From positions 4,532,001 through 4,596,000 of the forward strand of contig NZ_CP126093.1 of the NCBI RefSeq assembly GCF_030123065.1: a DNA stretch of 64,000 nt, read 5' to 3'. The DNA comes from Neobacillus sp. DY30 (GTDB taxonomy: Bacteria > Bacillota > Bacilli > Bacillales > Cytobacillaceae). Under the pieces are notes generated by a model, which was given only the letters and a program-made list of their open reading frames with translations, ran no database searches and was not told where the DNA came from. The translations under genes and the position numbers were made by a program. Positions 44,825 through 52,577 of the stretch are shown here, in pieces (positions within the stretch are counted from its first letter, which is position 1; each line of letters starts with the position of its first letter).

Positions 44825-45457
44825 TTAAACTTTCCTAACTACGATACGTACTCCTTCAACCTTTACGACAGTGATTTTTGCATTTTGATCAATGAAATCA
44901 CCCTCACTTACCACATCAAGTCTTTCATTATTAAACACCGCTGTTCCAGATGGTCTTAAGACCGTTAAGGCGATACCTTCTTTACCTAATAAATCTGTGC
45001 GATTTACGTTAGACACATAACCATCTTCTTTTCTAGCTGTATCAAACAGAATCATTCGATTAAATAAAATCAACTTTTTGCCTAAGACCTTAATCATAAA
45101 GAATAGGACAGAAATTGAAATACAAATAGCAATGAAAACAGAAATTCCCATACGCACTGGATTTTCTCCTGCCAGAAACAGACTTGCAATTAATGCAGCC
45201 AATCCAAGTGTGCCTGAGATAGCTCCTGGAAGAAAAAATTCCAAGAAAATTAACATAATGCCTATGGCAAATAACATGATTGTACCAAAACCTGCAAGAC
45301 CAGCTTGAAAATGTCCATAAAAGAAAAGTAGCAGTGCAAATAGGCCTATAAATCCTGATATCCCAAACTTTGACGAAAACAACTCATAAACAATAGCAGT
45401 CCCTGCAATCGTTAACAACAGTGTTACAACGATTGGGTTTATTAGAAACTCAACCAT
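44825..45457 (-). CDS. yqeZ: NfeD family membrane protein, short form without protease domain
   Basis: A 210-residue protein with four to five transmembrane helices (residues 8-145) and a C-terminal OB-fold (GYVSNVNRTDLLGKEGIALTVLRPSGTAVFNNERLDVVSEG). B. subtilis YqeZ at this position has about 437 residues because of an added N-terminal ClpP-class serine protease. That part is absent here, and the 118 bases upstream up to yqeY cannot hold it. It probably supports FloA assembly. GAAGGGAGGG precedes the ATG. Confidence 0.88.
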   Translation of the reverse strand: MVEFLINPIVVTLLLTIAGTAIVYELFSSKFGISGFIGLFALLLFFYGHFQAGLAGFGTIMLFAIGIMLIFLEFFLPGAISGTLGLAALIASLFLAGENPVRMGISVFIAICISISVLFFMIKVLGKKLILFNRMILFDTARKEDGYVSNVNRTDLLGKEGIALTVLRPSGTAVFNNERLDVVSEGDFIDQNAKITVVKVEGVRIVVRKV

Positions 45458-45487
45458 AATTACCCTCCCTTCAAATCACACTATGTA

Positions 45488-45513
45488 TACGTTTTATAAC
45501 CAAATAAGTTTCA
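45488..45513 (-). promoter_or_regulatory. SigW-type promoter of nfeD-floA-yqfB
   Basis: On the minus strand TGAAAC and CGTA are separated by exactly 16 bases, the canonical B. subtilis SigW promoter, about 30 bases before the nfeD start. The orthologous operon is in the SigW envelope-stress regulon in B. subtilis. Confidence 0.85.
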
Positions 45514-45525
45514 AATTATCCAGAA

Positions 45526-45561
45526 CGATGAAAAAACCGCAAGCTAAACGCTTGCGGCTTT
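45526..45561 (-). terminator. Intrinsic terminator after yqeY
   Basis: A 9-bp GC-rich stem (GCCGCAAGC / GCTTGCGGT) with a 5-base loop and six T on the minus strand. Confidence 0.92.
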
Positions 45562-45575
45562 GGTTGTCAGAATAA

Positions 45576-46022
45576 TTATGAAAGGTGTTGTTGTACAAAT
45601 TTATTTACAAGTGAACCATCTGCTTTACCTTTTACTTTAGGCATAATCGCAGCCATCACTTTTCCCATATCCGCTTTTGATTTTGCACCGACTTCAGAGA
45701 TTGTTTCTTTAACAATTTCTGACAACTCTTCTTCGGAAAGCTGTTTCGGTAAATACAGTTCGACGATAGCCAACTCTGCACGCAATTTATCAACAAGGTC
45801 TTGACGACCTGCTTTATCAAATTCATGGAGGGATTCTTTGCGTTGCTTTACTTCGCGAGAAAGGATCGTTAACTCATCCTCGGGGGATAGCTCTTTTGTA
45901 CCAAGCTTAATCGCTTCATTTTGCAATGAAGCTTTTACCATCCGAATTGTTGTGAGTTTGTCTTTTTCCTTATTTTTCATCGCTTGTTTCATGTCATTAT
46001 TTAAACGCTCGAGAAGACTCAT
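45576..46022 (-). CDS. yqeY: GatB/YqeY domain protein
   Basis: A 148-residue helical protein with the GatB C-terminal-type domain (ELAIVELYLPKQLSEEEL and KADMGKVMAAIMPKVKGKADGSLVNKFV). Relatives bind tRNA; its role alone is not established. It lies 15 bases after rpsU, as in B. subtilis and many Firmicutes. Confidence 0.94.
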   Translation of the reverse strand: MSLLERLNNDMKQAMKNKEKDKLTTIRMVKASLQNEAIKLGTKELSPEDELTILSREVKQRKESLHEFDKAGRQDLVDKLRAELAIVELYLPKQLSEEELSEIVKETISEVGAKSKADMGKVMAAIMPKVKGKADGSLVNKFVQQHLS

Positions 46023-46037
46023 AAATTACACCCTCTC

Positions 46038-46211
46038 TTAGAACTTACGTTTTCTTGCTGCTTCAGACTTTTTCTTACGCTTAACACTTGGCTTTTCGTA
46101 GAATTCGCGCTTTCTTGCCTCTTGCAAAGTACCAGTTTTTGATACTGTACGTTTGAAGCGACGAAGAGCATCTTCAAGCGATTCGTTTTTACGAACGACG
46201 GTTTTAGACAT
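46038..46211 (-). CDS. rpsU: 30S ribosomal protein S21
   Basis: A 57-residue basic protein, MSKTVVRKNESLEDALRRF and so on, with the typical KREFYEKPSVKRKKKSEAARKRKF end. GGGAGGGAAAGAG precedes the ATG at 46211; the upstream in-frame ATG is without support. It forms an operon with yqeY. Confidence 0.97.
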   Translation of the reverse strand: MSKTVVRKNESLEDALRRFKRTVSKTGTLQEARKREFYEKPSVKRKKKSEAARKRKF

Positions 46212-46423
46212 TCTCTTTCCCTCCCTCCGAAACACAACACACTTACATTCAATCCATGTACCTTGCAATTATAATATATCATAGAAACAAGGTCAACTGT
46301 ATTTCTAGTGTTGAAACGAGCTTTTAATATTTTTATTCATATATCCACAATTTTTGAACATCCCATCACAATTCTGGCATGTCCTCCTCCCTCAGGCATA
46401 GAATGAAGGGAGGGGGAGAAGAC

Positions 46424-47359
46424 ATGCTATACATACTATTATTTATATTATTTATCTTATTATTTATCTTTGGAATGACCATTATAAGGATCGGGTTATT
46501 TAACCTATCAGGTAATAAACTAAAAGGCTGGTTAACCAAACTTACAAGTACACCATTAAAAGGTATGGTGACAGGGACGTTTGTTACAGCACTTTTACAG
46601 AGCAGTTCAGCAGTCATGGTAATTACAATTGGCTTAATTTCAGCAAAGATCATGACTTTTCCTCAATCCATTGGCATTATCTTAGGCACAAATATTGGAA
46701 CCACATTTAAAACAGAACTGATAACCTTTAATCTTGATAAATTTTTGGTCCCACTTGCGATTATTGGAGCGTTATTTACTTTTTTTAAACCTATTAAAAT
46801 CAGAAGCATTGGTATGGTCACCTTTGGAATCGCCTCCGTCTTTACAGCAATGAAAGGTTTTGAGCTTTTGGCAGAGCCATTAACTGCTCTTCCATTTATA
46901 AATAACTATATCCTCTCTATCAACGATAATATCCTATTGAGTATTATAACAGGGGCAGTGATTACTGCTATTATCCAATCAAGTACAGCAATGACTGGAA
47001 TTACTATGGGCTTTCTGACTGCCGGACTTCTTCACCTGGATGCAGGTATTGCTATCGTGTTTGGCGCCAACATCGGAACCTGTATAACTGCACTCATTGC
47101 TTCTATTGGAGGAGGGAAAGAATCGAGATTGGCTGCCTTTGCGCATGTTTGGCTGAATGTAGCCGGCGTTCTAATTTTCACTCCGTTTATTCCTTTTTTG
47201 TCTGAAAATGCTCATTTATTGGCAGATGAAAGGATGATTCAATTAGCACATATCAGCGTCTTATTTAATGTCGTTTCATCCATTATGGTTTTGCCTTTTG
47301 CAACGAGATTTGGAGAAATGATTTTGAGGGTACATGGGGGGAAAACAAACAAAAATTAA
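46424..47359 (+). CDS. yqeW: Na/Pi cotransporter family protein YqeW
   Basis: A 311-residue membrane protein with two inverted NptA/PNaS repeats, each carrying the QSS motif: TALLQSSSAVMV near residue 52 and AIIQSSTAMTG near residue 187. It probably couples sodium to phosphate movement. It lacks the C-terminal PhoU domain of larger relatives. GGGAGGGGGAG lies 5 bases before the ATG at 46424. The upstream in-frame ATG at 46379 is rejected. Confidence 0.88.
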   Translation: MLYILLFILFILLFIFGMTIIRIGLFNLSGNKLKGWLTKLTSTPLKGMVTGTFVTALLQSSSAVMVITIGLISAKIMTFPQSIGIILGTNIGTTFKTELITFNLDKFLVPLAIIGALFTFFKPIKIRSIGMVTFGIASVFTAMKGFELLAEPLTALPFINNYILSINDNILLSIITGAVITAIIQSSTAMTGITMGFLTAGLLHLDAGIAIVFGANIGTCITALIASIGGGKESRLAAFAHVWLNVAGVLIFTPFIPFLSENAHLLADERMIQLAHISVLFNVVSSIMVLPFATRFGEMILRVHGGKTNKN

Positions 47360-47382
47360 AGACGGCTATGGCCGTCTTTTTT
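47357..47382 (+). terminator. Intrinsic terminator after yqeW
   Basis: A GC-rich stem (AGACGGC / GCCGTCT) with a short loop and seven T. The convergent deoC stop lies at its end. Confidence 0.88.
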
Positions 47383-48055
47383 AGTAGTCAGAAGTAGCAG
47401 TTAATCCTTTTAAAATTGCCACTCCCGCACTTGCACCAATTCTTGTTGCTCCGGCTTGGATCATTTTTTCTGTATCCTCTGTGTTTCTTACACCGCCAGA
47501 CGCCTTTACACCAATATTTGGTCCTACAGTCTCTCTCATCAGCTTTATATCTTCAACTGTTGCACCACCTGTAGAGAAACCTGTTGATGTTTTAACAAAA
47601 TCTGTACCTGCCTTAACAGCAAGCTGGCAAGCACGAATTTTTTCTTCCCTTGAGAGCAAACTTGTTTCGATAATAACCTTTGTTAATGCCCTGCCCTTTG
47701 CAGCTTCAACAACTGCACGAATATCTTTTTCAACTAGCTCATCATTTTTATCCTTTAAAGCACCGATATTGATGACCATATCCACTTCATCTGCCCCATT
47801 TTCTATGGCATTCTTTGTCTCAAAAGCCTTTGTTTCCGGGGTTGTGGCACCCAATGGAAATCCAATAACCGTACACACTTTAACGCCGCTGCCGCTAAGT
47901 ATATCTCGAGCCACGCTTACCCAAGCAGGGTTTACACACACTGAGAAAAATTTATGTTCCATTGCCTCTTGGCAAAGTGTTTCAATTTGCTGTCGGGTTG
48001 CGTCCGCTTTTAACAAGGTATGGTCAATCATTCCAGCAATATTTGTTGCAGCCAT
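47381..48055 (-). CDS. deoC: Deoxyribose-phosphate aldolase
   Basis: A 224-residue TIM-barrel aldolase that splits deoxyribose 5-phosphate to acetaldehyde and glyceraldehyde 3-phosphate. The Schiff-base lysine is in VKTSTGF near residue 154, and the proton-relay lysine is in GVKASGGVR near residue 183. AAGGGG precedes the ATG. In B. subtilis deoC is in another operon; here it stands alone between yqeW and mtaB. Confidence 0.96.
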   Translation of the reverse strand: MAATNIAGMIDHTLLKADATRQQIETLCQEAMEHKFFSVCVNPAWVSVARDILSGSGVKVCTVIGFPLGATTPETKAFETKNAIENGADEVDMVINIGALKDKNDELVEKDIRAVVEAAKGRALTKVIIETSLLSREEKIRACQLAVKAGTDFVKTSTGFSTGGATVEDIKLMRETVGPNIGVKASGGVRNTEDTEKMIQAGATRIGASAGVAILKGLTATSDY

Positions 48056-48151
48056 TTTACTTGCCCCTTTTCTAATCTATAGTGAAAACAAATTTGATAC
48101 TACCATTAGAATACCCAAAACATAATAAAAAAAAAGGACCAAAGTAGGTCC

Positions 48152-49507
48152 TTAAATCGCAGCTTCTTCTTTTGTAAATACTTCCGCTCTTTTATGATCT
48201 TCGACAACTCGGACAAATTGACCTTCATTGTATGGATAGCCTGCTTTTGTAATTTTTACTTTTACAAGTTTACCAATCATTTCTTCCGTTGCCGGGAAAA
48301 CCACTTTAAGATAGTTATCTGTGTATCCTACATACATACCTTCGCTGAATTCTTCTTCTGGGATTACTTCTAGTACATCATTTTCAAATTGCGATGCATA
48401 TTCTTTTGCTAACTGATCGGAGAGTGTAATCAACCGGTGAACGCGCTCATTTTTAATCTCTTCGTCAACTTGGTCTTCCATCCGGGCAGCAGGTGTTCCT
48501 GTACGCTTCGAGTAAGGGAAAACATGCAGTTCAGAAAATTTATGTTCATGAATAAAATTATATGTTTCCATAAATTCTTCTTCCGTTTCACCAGGAAAAC
48601 CAACAATAACATCAGATGTCACCGCAAGCCCAGGAAGTACTTCTTTAAGACGGTCTAATCTTTCACCAAAGAATTCCATTGTATACTTACGACGCATTCT
48701 TTTTAAGACCGTATTAGAACCAGACTGAATTGGAATATGCAAATGACGGACAATGATGTTTGAATGTTTGATTACCTCAATTACTTCATCGGTAATTTGA
48801 CTTGCTTCGATAGAAGAAATTCTTAGTCTTTCAAGTCCTTTAACTTGGGCTTCTAAATCACGAAGCAGCAAGGCTAGATTGTAATCTTTCATATCCTCAC
48901 CGTAGCCGCCTGTGTGAATCCCGGTTAAAACAATCTCTTTATAACCTGCATCCACAAGCTGCTGTGCTTGGCGAATAACTTCCTTTGGATCTCGTGATCT
49001 CATTAAGCCGCGTGCCCAAGGGATAATACAGAAAGTACAGAAATTGTTACAGCCTTCTTGAATTTTCAACGAAGCACGTGTACGATCGGTAAACGCTGGA
49101 ACATCAAGCTCTTCGTAAACACGATTTTTCATGATATTTCCTACACCATTTATTGGCTGGCGTTCTGTTTTATACTGTTCAATGTATTCAAGCATTTTCA
49201 CACGGTCCTGAGTTCCAACTACGATATCAACACCAGGTATCGCCATAATTTCAGCAGGTGATGTTTGAGCATAACATCCAGTCACACAAATTACGGCATC
49301 TGGATTTTTACGGACGGCACGTCGAATTACTTGGCGGCTTTTTTTATCGCCAGTATTCGTTACCGTACAAGTATTAATAATATAGACATCAGATATGGAT
49401 TCAAATTCAACTCGATCATAGCCTTCTTGCTTGAACAATTGCCAGATTGCTTCAGTCTCATAATGATTTACCTTACATCCAAGTGTATGAAAAGCGACTG
49501 TTGGCAT
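48152..49507 (-). CDS. mtaB: tRNA ms2t6A37 methylthiotransferase MtaB
   Basis: A 451-residue radical SAM enzyme. The N-terminal cluster uses cysteines in TLGCKVNHYE, INTCTVT and VTGCYA. The radical SAM triad is in CNNFCTFC (CX3CX2C), and a TRAM domain ends the protein. It adds a methylthio group to t6A37 of tRNAs reading ANN codons. ATG 49507 is chosen because GAGGAG is well spaced for it and the length equals B. subtilis MtaB; the ATG 9 bases earlier touches the GAGGAG. Confidence 0.96.
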   Translation of the reverse strand: MPTVAFHTLGCKVNHYETEAIWQLFKQEGYDRVEFESISDVYIINTCTVTNTGDKKSRQVIRRAVRKNPDAVICVTGCYAQTSPAEIMAIPGVDIVVGTQDRVKMLEYIEQYKTERQPINGVGNIMKNRVYEELDVPAFTDRTRASLKIQEGCNNFCTFCIIPWARGLMRSRDPKEVIRQAQQLVDAGYKEIVLTGIHTGGYGEDMKDYNLALLLRDLEAQVKGLERLRISSIEASQITDEVIEVIKHSNIIVRHLHIPIQSGSNTVLKRMRRKYTMEFFGERLDRLKEVLPGLAVTSDVIVGFPGETEEEFMETYNFIHEHKFSELHVFPYSKRTGTPAARMEDQVDEEIKNERVHRLITLSDQLAKEYASQFENDVLEVIPEEEFSEGMYVGYTDNYLKVVFPATEEMIGKLVKVKITKAGYPYNEGQFVRVVEDHKRAEVFTKEEAAI

Positions 49508-49512
49508 TGTAT

Positions 49513-50265
49513 TCATCTCCTCATTAATTCAAAATGGTAGGAAATCGCCGCTAGAGCATATAAGGGCGCAGTTTCCGTTCTTAAAATACGCGGACCTAAG
49601 CCGCATAGGGAAAAATCGTTCTCCTGTAAAATGTGGATTTCTTCTTCTGCCAGCCCGCCTTCAGGGCCGAATACTAACAGCAGTGACTCTCCCGGTTTCA
49701 TTTTTTGTAATGTTTCTGAAAAAACAGATGTTTCACCGCTTCTGCTCTCTTCCTCGAAAGCAACTAATTTATAATGAAAGTCTTTGCTTTTCTCTATCAA
49801 AGCTTTAAAATTTACTGGGCTTAAAATTTCAGGTACCCTGCCGCGATGGGATTGTTCAGCAGCTTCTTTGGCAATCTTTTGCCATCTTTCTACTTTTTTG
49901 CCAGCTTTTTTATCATCCCATTTTACGACAGAACGACGTGCTGCAAATGGGATAAATTCATGAGTACCTAGTTCAGTACCTTTTTGAATAATCCACTCAA
50001 GCTTGTCTCCTTTTGGCAGTCCGCTTGCTATCGTAATTGCAATAGGAAGCTCTGACTTCTCATCTTTCCATTGTACAACGTCTGCAACGACTTGTTCATC
50101 GGTAATTTTTGCAATTTGACAAACTGCACTTTCCCCATCGGGAGCGACACAAATGATCTTATCTCCGATATCCATGCGCATCACCTTAAGAATATGATGA
50201 CGGTCATCATTATCAATCACAAACTGATTATCGTTTGCTCGTTTTTTAACAAAGTAGCGTTGCAC
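49513..50265 (-). CDS. rsmE: 16S rRNA (uracil-1498-N3)-methyltransferase
   Basis: A 250-residue SPOUT methyltransferase. It has an N-terminal PUA-like domain (HHILKVMRMDIGDKI), and the trefoil-knot motifs VFGPEGGLAEEEI and LGPRILRTETAPLYAL. The start is a GTG at 50263-50265 with AGAGGGG spaced 8 bases, giving MQRYF as in relatives. It ends 5 bases before mtaB starts. Confidence 0.95.
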   Translation of the reverse strand: MQRYFVKKRANDNQFVIDNDDRHHILKVMRMDIGDKIICVAPDGESAVCQIAKITDEQVVADVVQWKDEKSELPIAITIASGLPKGDKLEWIIQKGTELGTHEFIPFAARRSVVKWDDKKAGKKVERWQKIAKEAAEQSHRGRVPEILSPVNFKALIEKSKDFHYKLVAFEEESRSGETSVFSETLQKMKPGESLLLVFGPEGGLAEEEIHILQENDFSLCGLGPRILRTETAPLYALAAISYHFELMRR

Positions 50266-50335
50266 ACGATGCACCCCTCTAAAACATTTTTACTCTTTAT
50301 TTTACTGCAACAAGTGTTTCATTTAAAGCAGGAAA

Positions 50336-50365
50336 AGAAAAAAGGGGCATTATCCCCTTTTTTTA
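50336..50365. terminator. Intrinsic terminator after prmA
   Basis: A stem (AAAGGGG / CCCCTTT) with T runs on both strands, placed between prmA and rsmE. It can act in the prmA direction; rsmE then needs its own promoter or read-through. Confidence 0.8.
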
Positions 50366-50368
50366 GCA

Positions 50369-51310
50369 TTATATCCTTTTCGCAATAATCGCAACCCAAT
50401 CTTCCATTAAGATGGTTTCAGTAATTTCAAAGCCGGAATTAATCAGTCCTTCTTTTACTTCATCTTTTTTCTGCTGAATGATTCCTGACGCAATAAACGT
50501 TCCTCCAGGTTTAACTACACGTGCTACATCATCTGTAAATCGTAAAATAACCTCTGCTAGGATATTGGCAACAATAACGTCAGCATCATTCTCTTCTACA
50601 CCATCTAATAGATTATTTTGCGAGGTGGTTACTTTGTCGCTGACTTTATTAAGCTTTATGTTGAGTCTGGCTGAAGTTACAGCGACTTCATCCAGATCAT
50701 ATGCACGGACATCTTCTGCACCGAGCATCGCTGCTGCAATACTCAATACACCCGAACCAGTTCCAACATCAATTACCCTATCACCAGGTTGAACCGTTCG
50801 TTCAAGAGCTTGAATACACATGACTGTGGTCGGATGCGTTCCGGTTCCGAACGCCATTCCAGGATCCAATTCAATGATTAATTCATCACTGCTGACCGGA
50901 GTGTAGATCTCCCAAGTAGGAACGATGGTAAATTTTTCTGAAATTTTAACTGGATGATAATATTTCTTCCAGGCAGTTGCCCATTCTTCCTCGTTTACTT
51001 CACTAATGGTAACTTTATTTATTCCAATATCAATATTGTGAATAATAAGGTTATTAATAGATTCTTTTATAGCGTCTACCGTTTCACCTAAAAAGCTGTT
51101 GACAGGAAGGTATGCTTTAACGATAACTCCTTCTTCAGGGTAATCATCAGGATTGAGTTGGTAGATTTCCCCGAACTGATCTTGCCTCTCCTTCGTTAGT
51201 TCAAAAGGATCTTCAATAACTACACCGCTAGCACCGGCCTCATGTAAAATATGCGATATTGGTTCAATCGCCTCGTTTGTAGTGTGAATGCTAAGTTCAG
51301 ACCATTTCAT
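50369..51310 (-). CDS. prmA: Ribosomal protein L11 methyltransferase
   Basis: A 313-residue enzyme that trimethylates L11. The SAM site is VIDVGTGSGVLSIAAAMLGA near residues 178-197, and the catalytic-loop NILAEVI is near residue 247. The N-terminal substrate-binding domain starts MKWSELSIHTT. GGAG lies 9 bases before the ATG at 51310; an ATG 15 bases earlier is less well placed. It follows dnaJ with 18 bases between. Confidence 0.96.
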   Translation of the reverse strand: MKWSELSIHTTNEAIEPISHILHEAGASGVVIEDPFELTKERQDQFGEIYQLNPDDYPEEGVIVKAYLPVNSFLGETVDAIKESINNLIIHNIDIGINKVTISEVNEEEWATAWKKYYHPVKISEKFTIVPTWEIYTPVSSDELIIELDPGMAFGTGTHPTTVMCIQALERTVQPGDRVIDVGTGSGVLSIAAAMLGAEDVRAYDLDEVAVTSARLNIKLNKVSDKVTTSQNNLLDGVEENDADVIVANILAEVILRFTDDVARVVKPGGTFIASGIIQQKKDEVKEGLINSGFEITETILMEDWVAIIAKRI

Positions 51311-51328
51311 TTCTACCAACTCCAATCC

Positions 51329-52456
51329 TTAGTCGCCCTTAAAGGCACGTTTTACTTTTGAGAAGAACCCTTCTTCATGTTCACCTATTGGCGAGTTCCC
51401 ACTAAGATCTGCAAACTCACGAAGAAGCTGCTTTTGTTTATCAGTTAATTTTGTAGGTGTAATAATACGGACAATTATGTGTTGATCCCCTACACCATAC
51501 CCACGAACATTTGGTATCCCTTTACCTTTAAGTCGGAATTTAGTTCCAGTTTGCGTTCCAGCAGGGACCTTTAGTTTTACTTTTCCATGTAAGGTTGGTA
51601 CCTCAACTTCATCACCAAGTGATGCCTGAACAAAAGTGATCGGCATTTCGCAATAAACATCATCGCCATCTCTTTCAAAAAACTCATGTTCTCTAACATG
51701 GAAAACAATATATAAATCCCCAGATGGTCCTCCGTTAATTCCGCCCTCACCCTGTCCGGAAATCCTTAACTGCTGGCCATCATCAATTCCTGCAGGAATT
51801 TTAACGTGAATCTTCTTACGTTTTTTCACTTTACCAGTTCCGCCACAGGTTGAACACTTATGTTTAATTTCTTTACCCGTACCGTTACAATGATGACATG
51901 TACGTCGATTAACCACTCTGCCAAATGGTGTATTTTGCTCAATATTTATTTGACCTGTTCCATGACAGTGTTGACAGGTTTCAGGTTTTGTTCCCTTTTT
52001 TGCACCTGAACCGTCACATGTACCACAAGTTTCTTCACGCGGAATTTCAATATCGGTTTCTTTGCCGAAAGCCGCTTCTTCAAAAGAAATGGTCATCGTA
52101 TATTGCAGGTCTGCGCCTTGTCTAGGGGCATTTGGATCGCGACGGCGTGAACCACCGCCGCCAAAAAAGGTATTAAAAATATCTTCAAAGCCGCCGAAAC
52201 CACCGCCGAAATCAGCACCACCGCCAAAGCCTTGATTTGGGTCAGTATGACCAAATTGATCATAATGTGCCTTTTTCTGATCATCGCTTAGAACCTCATA
52301 AGCTTCAGCGATTTCTTTAAATTTATCCGCCGCATCGGCCTCTTTGTTAATATCTGGATGATATTGTTTGGAGAGTTTCCGATATGCTTTTTTTATTTCA
52401 TCCTTAGAAGCGCTTTTGCTAACACCAAGCACCTCATAGTAATCTCGTTTACTCAT
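51329..52456 (-). CDS. dnaJ: Chaperone DnaJ
   Basis: A 375-residue Hsp40. The J domain has the HPD motif (QYHPDINKE) near residue 33, then a G/F-rich linker (residues 75-105). Four CxxCxGxG zinc motifs follow (CGTCDGSG, CQHCHGTG, CHHCNGTG, CSTCGGTG), then the C-terminal substrate domains. It stimulates the DnaK ATPase. GGGAGTGG precedes the ATG at 52456, and the length equals B. subtilis DnaJ. Confidence 0.98.
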   Translation of the reverse strand: MSKRDYYEVLGVSKSASKDEIKKAYRKLSKQYHPDINKEADAADKFKEIAEAYEVLSDDQKKAHYDQFGHTDPNQGFGGGADFGGGFGGFEDIFNTFFGGGGSRRRDPNAPRQGADLQYTMTISFEEAAFGKETDIEIPREETCGTCDGSGAKKGTKPETCQHCHGTGQINIEQNTPFGRVVNRRTCHHCNGTGKEIKHKCSTCGGTGKVKKRKKIHVKIPAGIDDGQQLRISGQGEGGINGGPSGDLYIVFHVREHEFFERDGDDVYCEMPITFVQASLGDEVEVPTLHGKVKLKVPAGTQTGTKFRLKGKGIPNVRGYGVGDQHIIVRIITPTKLTDKQKQLLREFADLSGNSPIGEHEEGFFSKVKRAFKGD

Positions 52457-52516
52457 GATTACCACTCCCGAATCTGTCACATAAAGATTATTCTATCATA
52501 ATAAAAACACAAATTA

Positions 52517-52560
52517 CAAAGAAAAAGTCAAAGCCGATGCTGACTTTGACTTTTTCTTTG
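52517..52560 (-). terminator. Strong hairpin between dnaK and dnaJ
   Basis: A perfect 16-bp stem (AAAGAAAAAGTCAAAG / CTTTGACTTTTTCTTT) with a 10-base loop. The T-rich 3' arm and tail could give partial termination, which would make dnaK more abundant than dnaJ. Confidence 0.75.
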
Positions 52561-52577
52561 GTTAGTAAGTCTAAATT

